NCBI GenBank assembly: GCA_947259115.1
Contig: CAMYKS010000013.1
Span: forward strand, 1 to 56,714
Source of the DNA: an uncultured Desulfobulbaceae bacterium
GTDB lineage: Bacteria > Desulfobacterota > Desulfobulbia > Desulfobulbales > BM004
DNA length: 56,714 bases
Reading direction: 5' to 3'
Below the pieces are notes generated by a model. That model was not told where the DNA came from, did not search any database, and saw nothing but the letters and a program-made list of their open reading frames with translations. A program made the position numbers and the translations under genes. Position 1 is the stretch's first letter, and each line of letters opens with the position of its first letter. Positions 7,593-16,462 of this stretch are shown piece by piece.

Positions 7593-7913
7593 ATGGAAGT
7601 TAAGAAAAAAATATTGTTAAGCAAATGGCTTATTTTCTTCAGCGTATTTTTCGCAATACTTATGGAAATAGTTACTGGATTTTTCCCTGAATCCAAGGCT
7701 TTTAACCCACATTCAACATTAACAACTGTAATTGGCTTAGCAATTTGTGCTCTACTACTTGTCGGATTGTACTTAGGGTCACGTGGTATAGGTCTGCAAT
7801 TATCCTTTGGGCTATTATTTAAACTTTTTTTTAGCCCCCCAACCAGATACATACTTGTACCTTTTCTTTTGTTAAATGTTGCTGCAATTATATATTTTGA
7901 AATATTTTGGTAA
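7593..7913 (+). CDS. Small integral membrane protein, unknown
   Basis: 106 residues with three or four hydrophobic helices (about 11-31, 43-62, 66-80, 84-104) separated by short loops. No motif or family was recognised. The codon use is AT-rich, like the neighbouring orphan genes. The stop TAA is followed at once by CAAACAATAAATG and an attC-like hairpin, the arrangement of a gene cassette. The ATG start lacks a clear ribosome site. It could be an immunity or stress membrane protein, but nothing in the sequence shows this. Confidence 0.5.
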   Translation: MEVKKKILLSKWLIFFSVFFAILMEIVTGFFPESKAFNPHSTLTTVIGLAICALLLVGLYLGSRGIGLQLSFGLLFKLFFSPPTRYILVPFLLLNVAAIIYFEIFW

Positions 7914-7929
7914 CAAACAATAAATGAAA

Positions 7930-7990
7930 TATAACAATCGAAAAAAACGACGCGTTGGAACAACGTGCAATTTAGCTCAAACGATACCCA
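7930..7990 (+). repeat. Weak attC-like hairpin
   Basis: ATAACAATCGA at the left and TAGCTCAAACGATAC at the right bracket a short stem, GCGTTG / CAACGTGC. The order resembles attC sites, but the right GTT core is absent, as at 2161-2247. It is supported mainly by position between two orphan genes. Confidence 0.25.
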
Positions 7991-7999
7991 AGAAAACAT

Positions 8000-8332
8000 A
8001 TGAGAAATCTTACAAAAAAACAGAAAAAACATCTTCATTCTTTAGCTGAAAAAGCCTATGAAATCGACCTTGGTCGATGCATTGACAAGCTATTCGAGAA
8101 ATATCAAAAATGGAAAAAAGGTGAGATAACAGTTTGGGATATAAATGAAAAAATCCATGAATATCATAATGATATAGCCCGTAATTTATACAAATCATAT
8201 ACGATAGACGACCCCATTTTCCCAGTAGCCTTTGGCATCAAATCAGGAGCAATTGACATTAAGGAAGTAGATGAAAACTGTTTACCAGAGATAGAGAGAA
8301 TATTGGAATATTTTGAAACAGAAATCAAATAA
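8000..8332 (+). CDS. Hypothetical cytoplasmic protein
   Basis: 110 residues, mostly helical, no membrane segment. It begins with a basic stretch (LTKKQKKHLHSLAEKAYEIDL), continues with WKKGEITVWDINEKIHEYHN, and ends acidic. I recognise the general look of small orphan proteins found beside mobile elements but cannot name a family. It lies nine bases after the attC-like hairpin and 18 bases before the next gene, so the two may be co-transcribed. ATG 8000 is preceded by AAGAAAAC, a weak ribosome site. Confidence 0.55.
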   Translation: MRNLTKKQKKHLHSLAEKAYEIDLGRCIDKLFEKYQKWKKGEITVWDINEKIHEYHNDIARNLYKSYTIDDPIFPVAFGIKSGAIDIKEVDENCLPEIERILEYFETEIK

Positions 8333-8350
8333 CTAGGAAAGGAGTACAGG

Positions 8351-8581
8351 GTGGGTAGACTAATCAGTATTTCATTTATCTTATTTCTTCTATTGGCACC
8401 AAATGCTTTAGCCGGATTTAGCTCTTACGATAGCCCCTATAGTGGTGACAATATTGTGGCATCAATTCAGATTAAAAACAAAGGTATTTATAATCTTGTG
8501 GTTTCAATTCAGTTTCTCAATGAGCCGTATGAAACGAAAATATACGAATCAGATGAAAAGGAAACGAAAGAAAGAGTATGA
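8351..8581 (+). CDS. Small secreted protein, unknown
   Basis: 76 residues starting at GTG 8351 with AAAGGAG seven bases upstream, which decides the start. Residues 1-21 (ISISFILFLLLAPNALAG) form a signal peptide with an ALA-G cleavage site. The mature 55 residues are strand-rich and end in charged Glu/Lys. The protein may be truncated: the last residues (KETKERV) run into TGA and then an unrelated AT-rich tract. No family was recognised. Confidence 0.45.
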   Translation: MGRLISISFILFLLLAPNALAGFSSYDSPYSGDNIVASIQIKNKGIYNLVVSIQFLNEPYETKIYESDEKETKERV

Positions 8582-8918
8582 CACATAACAAACTCAATAC
8601 CAGACCAGAAGGGGCTGTGTTAATCCCGCATCATTTCTGCGGCATAATGGAAATCACAACCGATATTTAGATTATAACCGTTGAACTCGCAGACAGATAT
8701 AAGTCCAACCTTCTGGTAACTAATGTGAATCAACATACAATTACTATACGGTTACGATCTCCACTGCATGAAATGTTTTGGACTGTTTTTTGTTGACAGG
8801 ATAAAAGTTTTCATGAATGGTGATTATATAGAGAGCCATTACCTGCGGATAATTCCGTAAAATCGTGGAAAAATATTGAATTTCTGCCTATGCAAAGCGC
8901 TTACTGGAGGGCCAAACC
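8582..8918. other. Gene-free stretch before the ACT-domain gene
   Basis: About 340 bp. Just after the preceding stop there is an ACATAACA / TGTGTTA pair (8583-8625) that could be a very short attC-like remnant. TTGACA at 8793-8798 and TATATA at 8825-8830 look like promoter elements, but the 26-bp spacing is too long for a standard sigma-70 promoter. TGGAGG precedes the ATG at 8919. Confidence 0.4.
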
Positions 8919-9332
8919 ATGGAATTCAAAATTTCTAAGGTGGAATACTATCACGTAACTGTTGCTGATCAACCCGGCGAAGCCTACAAGTTCCTTTCAC
9001 ATCTGGACGGCCTGGGCATCAATCTTCTGGCTTTTACTGCTGTTCCTGTGGGACCAAGCGTTACCCAACTGACCATTTTCCCTGATGATCCGGCGCAGTT
9101 AAAACATGAAGCAAGCAAGATTGGCATGCACCTGGACGGACCCCATTACGCTTTCCTGGTCCAGGGCGATGCTGAACTTGGGGCACTGGCGGAAATCCAC
9201 CGCAAGATATTTGAGGCTGAAGTTAATGTCTACTCGGCCAGCGGCGTTACAGACGGCCAGGGAAGCTTCGGGTATATCGTTTATATCAAATCCAATGATT
9301 TTGAAAAGGCGGCGGCGGCCCTGGGGATTTAA
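8919..9332 (+). CDS. ACT-domain protein (tandem ACT-like)
   Basis: 137 residues, soluble. Two ACT-like folds in tandem can be read: residues 5-70 (VEYYHVTVADQPGEAYKFL... for strand-helix, then VTQLTIFPDD) and 75-137 (HYAFLVQGDAELGALAEI, then GYIVYIKS). ACT domains bind amino acids or other small ligands and usually regulate enzymes. With no catalytic domain this one is probably a stand-alone regulator or sensor. TGGAGGGCC before ATG 8919 is a good ribosome site. It converges on the glycosyltransferase gene with only seven bases between the stops. Confidence 0.75.
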   Translation: MEFKISKVEYYHVTVADQPGEAYKFLSHLDGLGINLLAFTAVPVGPSVTQLTIFPDDPAQLKHEASKIGMHLDGPHYAFLVQGDAELGALAEIHRKIFEAEVNVYSASGVTDGQGSFGYIVYIKSNDFEKAAAALGI

Positions 9333-9339
9333 ATCCGGC

Positions 9340-10431
9340 TTAGCAATCGCCCCTGAAATCGGAAAACCATGCACTGTATTTCTCTTTCAGTGCAGACCAG
9401 GAAAAACGTTCCGTCAAAGGTATTGCAGCTGACTTGTCGATTTTTCCAGGATCATCCAGAAATGATTTCAATCTATTGGACAGGTCTCCGCTTTCATAAA
9501 GAAACTGTGCGGGAAAAAGTTCAGGATAGGATAAACGTCTGGGAAGCAAGGGCATGCAGCCTGCCCGTACAGCCTCTATGACGGATATGCCATAAAATTC
9601 ATGCTCTGCTGTTGAGACTACCAAGTCTCCTGTTGCCAGCAGACGCGCATATTCATCCCGTGATTCCACAAAACCGTAATGCAGCATCTTATGGCGAAGT
9701 TTATCGTGTGCCACGGAAAAAATTTCCGGTTTTCTTCGAAAAGACTGGCCCAGGATGATCAGCCTGAAATCCAATCCTTGTGCATCAAGCTCAAAAAGGG
9801 TGCTGAAAAAGAATTCAGGATTCTTGTCATGCTCCCAGCGATGGTTCCACACAATGACCGGGGGTGTGGAGCTTCTTCCCTGGGTACGGGCGGCGCAGTC
9901 TATTTGGCTGAAATCTATTCCCGGATAGAGAACAGATGACCTGGCTGCAATTCTTTCCACAACCCCTTCAAGCTTCATATCAGGGCATATCCGCAGAATC
10001 TGCTCCACACCTCTTATAAAGGTCTGCATATTATATCCGGTGCTGAATGCCACCTTGTCAGAGGCCAGGACCGTGGTGAGATTAGTCAGGCCGAAATGAA
10101 AATCCCGTTCATCCTCCTGGCGAACCGGGTAAGCAAACTGGTTTTCATGAAAGTAGGTATAAAACGGTAATCGGCCCACTGCAGGTGGCAGAAGAGAACG
10201 TAAAGCGGCTACATCAACAAATGATGAACAGAAAACAGCATCAAACTCTGCTTCCCTGCTAAGCGCTACAATTTTATCAACAAAATATGGGGCAGCTAAA
10301 CGCATGCGCCATTTCCATTTCCTGGCCGGCAGTGACAGCAGGACAAAATCAATAGGCAGACTTTCCTGTAAAGCATCGAGAAAATTTTTGTGAGAGCCTC
10401 CGTAATACGGCTCAAGAACCAGGATTTTCAC
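9340..10431 (-). CDS. GTDC1/QTMAN-like glycosyltransferase (tRNA-queuosine mannosyltransferase homologue)
   Basis: 363 residues, GT4-like fold. The N-terminus KILVLEPYYGGSHKNFLDAL and the segments LPARKWKWRMR, FYTYFHENQFAYPV, VWNHRWEHDKNPEFFF and STAEHEFYGISVIEAVRAGC align with the animal GTDC1 protein, shown to mannosylate queuosine in tRNA-Asp. Bacterial members share the DUF3524 N-terminal domain; their substrate is less certain. GTG 10431 was chosen as the start because AAGGA lies seven bases before it and homology begins there. A longer frame upstream runs through the end of hyuA. The start overlaps the hyuA stop by 20 bases, so the two are co-translated. No queuosine biosynthesis gene is nearby. 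Confidence 0.8.
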   Translation of the reverse strand: MKILVLEPYYGGSHKNFLDALQESLPIDFVLLSLPARKWKWRMRLAAPYFVDKIVALSREAEFDAVFCSSFVDVAALRSLLPPAVGRLPFYTYFHENQFAYPVRQEDERDFHFGLTNLTTVLASDKVAFSTGYNMQTFIRGVEQILRICPDMKLEGVVERIAARSSVLYPGIDFSQIDCAARTQGRSSTPPVIVWNHRWEHDKNPEFFFSTLFELDAQGLDFRLIILGQSFRRKPEIFSVAHDKLRHKMLHYGFVESRDEYARLLATGDLVVSTAEHEFYGISVIEAVRAGCMPLLPRRLSYPELFPAQFLYESGDLSNRLKSFLDDPGKIDKSAAIPLTERFSWSALKEKYSAWFSDFRGDC

Positions 10432-12415
10432 GATAATTTCCTTGAATGATAAGATTATGCAACTCATCCACCTCCAGGGAAAAAGAGGCTGGAAGCAGTA
10501 TGGTCGTATAGTTATCCACAACCAGCGCCGGGCCTGCAAGGGTTGAGCCTGCATCCATGTCGGCCCGATAAAATACAGGCGCCTTGACCGCTATACGATC
10601 AAAGTAGACTGGCTGTTCACTGAATGGTTTGAACTTTCTATGCGCAGTCTTTTTTTGCCGGGGAAGCGGTTGCTTTTCGCGTTTTACCTTAAGCGTACAC
10701 TGTATTGATACCAGTTCAAGGGGAGTATCTTCCAATCTATAACCGAAATTATGCGCATGGACCTGGTGAAAAAGTTCTATGAAGTTTTTTTCGTATGGGA
10801 TGGAAAGTTCATAGGATTGCCCCTGGTAGCGCAAGTTTAAAAACCTGAAAACATGTATATCAGCTGCATGTCCACTGGTGCATAGAGCTTTTGCCTCAGC
10901 ACGCCCCTTATTGACAAGTGCTCCCATGGTATCGGCAAGAACAGGGCTGTGCAATTCTTTGCCGCGCAGAAAAAGGGCCTGCAGATAATCAAGGGTCGGG
11001 TCAGCAAAGACCATACCCTGGGCAGACAAGATACCGGCCCGGGCCGGGATGATGATTTTGTGGACTGCCAATTCCCTGGCCAGTTCACAACAGTGCAGCC
11101 CGGAAGCGCCCCCAAAGGCAAAGAGGGAGAATTCTTTGGGATCATATCCCCTTTCAAGGGAAACACCCCGCATTGCCTTTGCCATGCTGGCATTAACAAT
11201 ACGGATAATGCCCAGAGCAGCTGCAACAGGCTCAAGCCCTAAGCGCTTTGCCAATTCTGACATGGCGGCAATAACCTTCTCTTTATGCAACACCATGGTA
11301 CCGCCCATGAAACGGTCAGGCAGCAGGCGACCGAGAAAAAGATTAGCATCGGTTACCGTGAGTTCTTGGCCTCCTCCACCGTAACAGATGGGGCCCGGCC
11401 TGGCGCCGGCACTCTCGGGCCCAACCTTGAGCAGTCCGCCGGAGTCAATATGGGCCAGTGAACCTCCCCCTGCACCAACGGTATGGATATCCATGACTTC
11501 GATACGGATAGGGTAACCGTCAATCCGGTGGTCTCTGGTCAGGGTCGGGGTTTGATCGCAAAGTGAGACATCAGTGGAGGTGCCCCCCATGTCGAAGGTA
11601 ATGATCCTGTCATGTTTCATTTCCCGGGCCAGTTGATGGGCCCCATGCACTCCTCCCGCCGGACCGGAAAGCAGGGTATAAATTGCGCGTTTTTCTATAT
11701 CAACGGCAGGCAGAATGCCGCCGTTTGACTGCTGGATATGCAGGAATACGGAGCCAAGCCGGTCCGCGAGCCGTTTAATGTATGAGGAAATTACCGGGCC
11801 GAGATAGGCGTTGATAAGGGTAGTGGTCAGCCGTTCGTATTCTCTGAATTCCGGCAGGATCTCAGAGGAAAGGGCTACGGGGATATCCAGACTGGAAAGT
11901 TCGTTTTTTACTATCTGTTCATGTGTATCATTGGCATAGGAGTGGAGCAGGCAGACGGCAACGGATTCGATCTTTTTCTTGCGGCAAATGGAGCGCAAAC
12001 GTTTGCCAACTGATTTTCCAAGTGGTCTCAAAACAGTGCCGTCAAAGAGCATCCTCTCTTTAACCCCAACAACCAGGTCCCGGGGTATTATTTCTGCCGG
12101 CCGGGTAATATTGAAGTCGTAGAGTTTGGGCCTGTTCTGACGGCCGATGAAAAGAACATCTTCAAAACCATGGGTTGTGACAAGCAGCGTTTTTGCCCCT
12201 TTTCGTTCCAGAAAGGCATTGGTGGCCACTGTACTGCCATGGATTATTTCCAGATCCTCCGGGAGATGGCGGCCAAAAAAATGGTCCAGCCCCTGCAAAA
12301 TTGCCCGGGAAGGGTCATCAGGCGTCGACGGCAGCTTAAAGGTTTCAAGACCCTTTTCAGACTGCAGGACAAAATCTGTGAACGTTCCGCCTGTATCAAC
12401 ACCTAGAATTAACAT
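10412..12415 (-). CDS. hyuA: Hydantoinase/oxoprolinase family protein (HyuA-like)
   Basis: 667 residues, the normal length for the A subunit. The actin/ASKHA-like N-terminus reads LILGVDTGGTFTDFVL, followed by HGSTVATNAFLERKGAKT, FDMGGTSTDVSLC and the central GGGSLAHID and GPESAGARPGP loops. Family members hydrolyse cyclic amides such as hydantoins or 5-oxoproline using ATP, usually with a separate HyuB subunit. No hyuB is adjacent, so the reaction here is unknown. The gene lies 132 bases downstream of btuD on the same strand and overlaps the glycosyltransferase gene, so it may be at the end of the B12 operon. Confidence 0.85.
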   Translation of the reverse strand: MLILGVDTGGTFTDFVLQSEKGLETFKLPSTPDDPSRAILQGLDHFFGRHLPEDLEIIHGSTVATNAFLERKGAKTLLVTTHGFEDVLFIGRQNRPKLYDFNITRPAEIIPRDLVVGVKERMLFDGTVLRPLGKSVGKRLRSICRKKKIESVAVCLLHSYANDTHEQIVKNELSSLDIPVALSSEILPEFREYERLTTTLINAYLGPVISSYIKRLADRLGSVFLHIQQSNGGILPAVDIEKRAIYTLLSGPAGGVHGAHQLAREMKHDRIITFDMGGTSTDVSLCDQTPTLTRDHRIDGYPIRIEVMDIHTVGAGGGSLAHIDSGGLLKVGPESAGARPGPICYGGGGQELTVTDANLFLGRLLPDRFMGGTMVLHKEKVIAAMSELAKRLGLEPVAAALGIIRIVNASMAKAMRGVSLERGYDPKEFSLFAFGGASGLHCCELARELAVHKIIIPARAGILSAQGMVFADPTLDYLQALFLRGKELHSPVLADTMGALVNKGRAEAKALCTSGHAADIHVFRFLNLRYQGQSYELSIPYEKNFIELFHQVHAHNFGYRLEDTPLELVSIQCTLKVKREKQPLPRQKKTAHRKFKPFSEQPVYFDRIAVKAPVFYRADMDAGSTLAGPALVVDNYTTILLPASFSLEVDELHNLIIQGNYRENPGS

Positions 12416-12547
12416 GATGGCCTGTTGTTTTGTTGATTGACTGTATCAATTTGCAGCATAATTTTTTTATCTACTGTCTGCCAAACCTGTATAGAATAGT
12501 AATTAATGCTCAAAAACAGTTGCGGGAAAGTAAACAGATAGTTTTCT

Positions 12548-13345
12548 TCAAAGCGGCTTATATTTATCCGGAACCGGAGTCACCCTGGCAACCTGCCCCA
12601 AGGGACTTTCATCAATTTCCATCTCACATCCGTAACTTTCTTCAAGCAGCTTTTTATGAAGAACGGTCTTGGGGGTACCGGTTTTAACAACCCTGCCCTC
12701 CTTGAGCAGAAGCAGCCTGTCACTGTACATGGATGCCAGGTTCAGGTCATGGGAAACCATGATAATGGTAGTCCCATGTTCCCTCCTGAATTTTTCCATC
12801 AAATCCATTATTTTCAGCTGATGTGCGGGATCAAGAGCTGTGGTTGGTTCATCAAGCAGAATTATGTCAGGCTGCTGGCAGATGGCTCGGGCAATGATCA
12901 CACGCTGCAACTCCCCCCCGCTTAATTGGAAAAGCTTCCGCTCAGCAAGGTGCGTTACCTCAGTGAATGCCATGGCCTCTTGCGCAATGGCAAAATCTTT
13001 TTCGCTTTCCATCCCCAATATGCCGAGATGCGGAGTGCGACCCATGATAACAGTTTCTGTTACACTAAAGGGAAACCCTATCTCTATTTGCTGTGGCACA
13101 ATGGCCATTGTTTTTGAGAGGCTCCGCCGGGTATATGCAGAAATGTTTTTACCCTTGATTAAGACTGAACCCTGTTGGGCCTTTTGCAGGCCGGCAAGAA
13201 TCTTCAACAGGCTTGTTTTGCCGGCACCATTGGGACCTATGATGACGAAAAACTCTCCTCTTTTCACTTCACATGAGACATCTGATAAAATTATTTTATT
13301 TCGATAATTCAATGATATATTTCTTATATCTAGAATATTATTCAT
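12548..13345 (-). CDS. btuD: ABC transporter ATPase for cobalamin or a related chelate
   Basis: 265 residues. Walker A GPNGAGKTS (residues 37-45), Q-loop VPQQIE, ABC signature LSGGELQRV, Walker B IILLDEPTTAL and the switch His in VSHDLN are all intact. It powers uptake by the BtuC permease from the cytoplasmic side. The FecE/BtuD class also covers siderophores and haem, so B12 specificity rests on the upstream riboswitch and the adjacent btuF. The ATG overlaps the btuC stop by four bases, indicating translational coupling. Confidence 0.85.
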   Translation of the reverse strand: MNNILDIRNISLNYRNKIILSDVSCEVKRGEFFVIIGPNGAGKTSLLKILAGLQKAQQGSVLIKGKNISAYTRRSLSKTMAIVPQQIEIGFPFSVTETVIMGRTPHLGILGMESEKDFAIAQEAMAFTEVTHLAERKLFQLSGGELQRVIIARAICQQPDIILLDEPTTALDPAHQLKIMDLMEKFRREHGTTIIMVSHDLNLASMYSDRLLLLKEGRVVKTGTPKTVLHKKLLEESYGCEMEIDESPLGQVARVTPVPDKYKPL

Positions 13346-14349
13346 GTGTTGCGCCTCAGCAATAATATGATGAATAGCGGGGCGCCGATCAAGGCTGTGA
13401 TGATGCCCACAGGCATCTCGCCGGATGAAGGCAGAACCCTGGCCAAAAGGTCGCAGAAAATCATATAGGAAGCACCACCCAGGATACAGGATGGTACGAG
13501 CAGCCGATGGTCAGGTCCTAAGATCAGTCTGAAAATATGGGGAATAACCAGACCGACAAAACCGATAAGTCCTGACAGACTGACAATAACGCTTACCATT
13601 AGGGACGTAATGACAAGCAGCAGCAAAACGGTATTTTTTACATTAATACCCATGGCAGAAGCAGTTTCCCTGCCAAGCAGGAGAAGATTCATGGGACGCG
13701 CCAAAACATAAATAACCGCAAAACAGGGAAGCACCAGGAGTAGAATAGGAAGTTGACCTTTTTGCAGTGCAGACAGATCCCCCATCAACCAGTAGAGAAT
13801 ATGCTGCACCTGAAAAGAACGGGTCATGGAAATGAGAAACATAATGACCGCCGCACAGAAGGCGTTCATCATTACTCCGCCAAGCAGAAGGGAATCTCTA
13901 CCGAGCATGGTGTTTCCCAGGGTGCTGCCCGCAAGCAGGGTGACAAATCCCAGCACCAGCAGACTTCCCGTAAATGAGAAAATTGCCACACCGGGAAAAT
14001 AGGACAAACCAATTAGCATTGCCATGATGGCACCTATGGCAGAACCGCCTGAAATGCCGAGAATATATGGTTCGGCCAGGGGGTTGCGCAGTAAAGCCTG
14101 AAATACCAGGCCCCCAAGGGCCAGGGTTCCACCGACCGATGCAGCCAGAATTACCCGGGGCAGACGTATCTGCCAGATGATTGTTGCAGTAGCAGAATCG
14201 GGCTCGCCCTTCCCTGCAAGGATGGCCAGGGTTTCCCAAAAATGAAGGCCCGATGACCCTGCGGAAATCGCCAGTATACTGCTTACCATGAGAACAATAC
14301 TGAGCAGGAGTGAAGTGAGGAGTATTTTTCTGCCAATGGGCATATTCAT
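13342..14349 (-). CDS. btuC: FecCD/BtuC-family permease
   Basis: 335 residues with about ten membrane helices, the full length for this family. It holds the typical segments RLPRVILAASVGGTLALGG, FQALLRNPLAEPYILGISGG, GFVGLVIPHIFRLILGPDHR and a C-terminal GEMPVGIITALIGAPLFIILL. It forms the inner-membrane channel through which substrate delivered by BtuF enters. Four-base overlaps join it to both btuF and btuD. Confidence 0.88.
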   Translation of the reverse strand: MNMPIGRKILLTSLLLSIVLMVSSILAISAGSSGLHFWETLAILAGKGEPDSATATIIWQIRLPRVILAASVGGTLALGGLVFQALLRNPLAEPYILGISGGSAIGAIMAMLIGLSYFPGVAIFSFTGSLLVLGFVTLLAGSTLGNTMLGRDSLLLGGVMMNAFCAAVIMFLISMTRSFQVQHILYWLMGDLSALQKGQLPILLLVLPCFAVIYVLARPMNLLLLGRETASAMGINVKNTVLLLLVITSLMVSVIVSLSGLIGFVGLVIPHIFRLILGPDHRLLVPSCILGGASYMIFCDLLARVLPSSGEMPVGIITALIGAPLFIILLLRRNT

Positions 14350-15275
14350 TTTTCGGTTTTTTTATTGCGTTGTATAAAAAGTTCTGGATGAATTATTGCT
14401 GCAATGACCTCAAGTCCGTCAACCAGCCTGGGGGTTGGACGGTCAAAAAGTTCAGCATCTACAACAAATATCTTTTCGTTTTTGACCGCTGACAACAGGC
14501 TCCATTGTTTCCAGGACCTGACAAGATATTCCGGCGCCAACCCTCCTGCCATGGAACTTATCAGAACCATCTCGGGCTGCAGCACAATGATATCCTCCCA
14601 GGAATAGCGCGGGTAGGGAACTTCCCCTGCTGCTGTGTTAATACCTCCAGCCAGTTCTATCAGTTCATGAATAAAGGTATTGGTGCCTGCTGAAAAGAGC
14701 GGTTCTGCATCGATCTGGAAGAATACCCGCGGTTTGTGTTGTCCCTTTTTAACTTGTGTCTGTACCTGTTTTATTCTTTTTGCCATGTCTGCAACCAAGT
14801 CTGCGGCAGCCTGCTCTGCATGTAACAGAGATCCTAGCCCGGTAATCGTATCCATGATCTGTTGCAGGTTTCGTGGATTAATGACATAGACAGGTATGCC
14901 GAGATTAACGATTTTATCGATAATATGCTTGGGGTTTCCATCTTTAGTGGCCAGGCAGAGATCAGGCTCCAGGGCGACAATTTTTTCAATATCAAGACGG
15001 ACATATGAGCCGACTCTCGGCAGGGCTTCTGCCTCTGGGGGATATGTGCTGTACTGGGTCACTCCAACGAGTCTTTTTTCCTGTCCCAGAGCATAAATAA
15101 TCTCAGTGATACCTGGAGCAAGCGCAATAACCCGCGTAGGATTCTCAGGGACCACAAGAGGCCTGCCTACCGGATCAGTGATCGATTTTGCAGAGGCTGC
15201 CACAGTCAGCAGCATGCAGAAGCAGAACACAGGAATCATTATTTTTAATTTATGTGCAGAAGCTGAATAAAACAT
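14346..15275 (-). CDS. btuF: Periplasmic cobalamin-binding protein
   Basis: 309 residues. A signal peptide (about 1-29, ending AASAKS) precedes a class III binding-protein fold. The N-lobe contains RVIALAPGITEIIYALGQEKRLVG and YSTYPPEAEALPRVGSYVRLD; the C-lobe contains FSAGTNTFIHELIELAGG and WEDIIVLQPEMVLIS. These match BtuF-type proteins more than iron-siderophore receptors. It takes substrate from the BtuB receptor to BtuCD. It starts seven bases after the tonB stop. Confidence 0.85.
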   Translation of the reverse strand: MFYSASAHKLKIMIPVFCFCMLLTVAASAKSITDPVGRPLVVPENPTRVIALAPGITEIIYALGQEKRLVGVTQYSTYPPEAEALPRVGSYVRLDIEKIVALEPDLCLATKDGNPKHIIDKIVNLGIPVYVINPRNLQQIMDTITGLGSLLHAEQAAADLVADMAKRIKQVQTQVKKGQHKPRVFFQIDAEPLFSAGTNTFIHELIELAGGINTAAGEVPYPRYSWEDIIVLQPEMVLISSMAGGLAPEYLVRSWKQWSLLSAVKNEKIFVVDAELFDRPTPRLVDGLEVIAAIIHPELFIQRNKKTEK

Positions 15276-15282
15276 TACGTTT

Positions 15283-16074
15283 TTATTTCTTTAGTTTAAA
15301 GGTTACCGGAACCCTGACCCACATGGGTATCCTCTCTTCACCCCGCCTTCCTGGTGCAAAGCTCCATTTTTGTACCGAAGACTTTGCAGCACGGTCAAGC
15401 AGTACAAAACCACTTGAGTTTTCAATTTTCAATTCATCAACCCCGCCCTCCCTGCTTATAAGGACCTGCAGGATGACTGTTCCCTCCTGACCTCTCTTTC
15501 TTGCCAGGCCGGGGTATTTCGGTGGATCGTTCAACTGGTAACGTGGATATGCCATCTGCAGCGTTCCCGGCAGAGTTGCCCCATCATTTTCCTGTGCAGT
15601 TTGAGGTTCTGCCGGGGTAGCGGATTCCCGGACCTTTGCAGCTCCGCCCGCTTCAGGCATTACATTTTTTTCAATATTATTTGAGCCCTGGAACACAGGC
15701 ATACTCTTTTCAACAACAGTTTTTTTTGCATTTTTTTCTAACAGGATCGGTTGTTTAAGTGGCATGTCCGTTTTTATTACAGAAGGAGAGGCCTTTTGCG
15801 AAACAGGTTTTGCCGGTTCTATTGCTGCTGCCGGCTGTGCCTCTAATACAGGTTCAGCAGTTTGTATTTTTTCGTCTTGCTCTACAGGTGTTTCAACCCT
15901 GTTTCTCTGCTTGAGAAAAACGCTTACAGAATGTGGAAGTGTTGCAATTGGTGCTAGATCCGGCTGAGGATTAAATTCAAAATTGATAAGACCTATATGG
16001 AGAGCAACTGCCAGAAAAGCGGCAATGAGCATTCGGGGTCTGTTATTTATGGCCTGCGGCCTGTAATGAAACAT
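15283..16074 (-). CDS. tonB: TonB energy-transducing protein
   Basis: 263 residues. One N-terminal membrane anchor (about 13-31) is followed by a long Pro/Glu/Lys-rich linker (about 55-180) and the TonB C-terminal domain (about 180-263), with YPRYQLNDPPKYPGLARKRG, GTVILQVLIS and SVQKWSFAPGRRG. It transmits proton-motive force to the outer-membrane receptor. The start overlaps exbD by 32 bases, typical of a tightly coupled operon. The presence of exbB, exbD and tonB beside btuB suggests a dedicated energising complex. Confidence 0.88.
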   Translation of the reverse strand: MFHYRPQAINNRPRMLIAAFLAVALHIGLINFEFNPQPDLAPIATLPHSVSVFLKQRNRVETPVEQDEKIQTAEPVLEAQPAAAIEPAKPVSQKASPSVIKTDMPLKQPILLEKNAKKTVVEKSMPVFQGSNNIEKNVMPEAGGAAKVRESATPAEPQTAQENDGATLPGTLQMAYPRYQLNDPPKYPGLARKRGQEGTVILQVLISREGGVDELKIENSSGFVLLDRAAKSSVQKWSFAPGRRGEERIPMWVRVPVTFKLKK

Positions 16075-16462
16075 TTGCTATCCCGGCAATGTTAATCACA
16101 TCAAGGATTCCATACAACTCCTGATAGGAAAGATCCTTGTCTGCAAACAGGTCTACCTGCACAGATTTATCATTGTCTGCCTTTCGAGTCCTGTCCAACA
16201 ATACAGCCTGCATTTCTTCCAGGGACACTTTTGTTTCATCAAGGAAAATCTCCCCATTAGAGCGTACAGTTATTGTAATGCTGAGTTCAGTGTCAATACC
16301 GGCTGCAGAGGAAACCGGAAGGGAAACCGGCAGGCTGTGGTGCACGGCCATGGAAAGCATGGCATAGATAAAAAAAACAAGCAGAAGAAAGACGATGTCA
16401 ATTAACGGCAGCATCTCTATGCGCGGTTTTTTGAACCCCAAATACCCCCTCGGAATCTTCAT
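16043..16462 (-). CDS. exbD: ExbD/TolR-family biopolymer transport protein
   Basis: 139 residues. A single N-terminal helix with the essential acidic residue (EMLPLIDIVFLLLVFFIYA, Asp in LIDIVF) anchors a periplasmic domain containing VDLFADKDLSYQELYGILD. With ExbB it forms the proton-driven motor for TonB. Its ATG overlaps the exbB stop by four bases. The Asp is present, so function is expected. Confidence 0.88.
   Translation of the reverse strand: MKIPRGYLGFKKPRIEMLPLIDIVFLLLVFFIYAMLSMAVHHSLPVSLPVSSAAGIDTELSITITVRSNGEIFLDETKVSLEEMQAVLLDRTRKADNDKSVQVDLFADKDLSYQELYGILDVINIAGIANVSLQAAGHK

Noticed and set aside
8583..8625. ACATAACA / TGTGTTA pair considered as an attC site
   Set aside because: Only about 43 bp long with no inner arms; too weak to list as a site.
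8793..8830. TTGACA and TATATA considered as a promoter for the ACT-domain gene
   Set aside because: The spacing is 26 bp instead of about 17.
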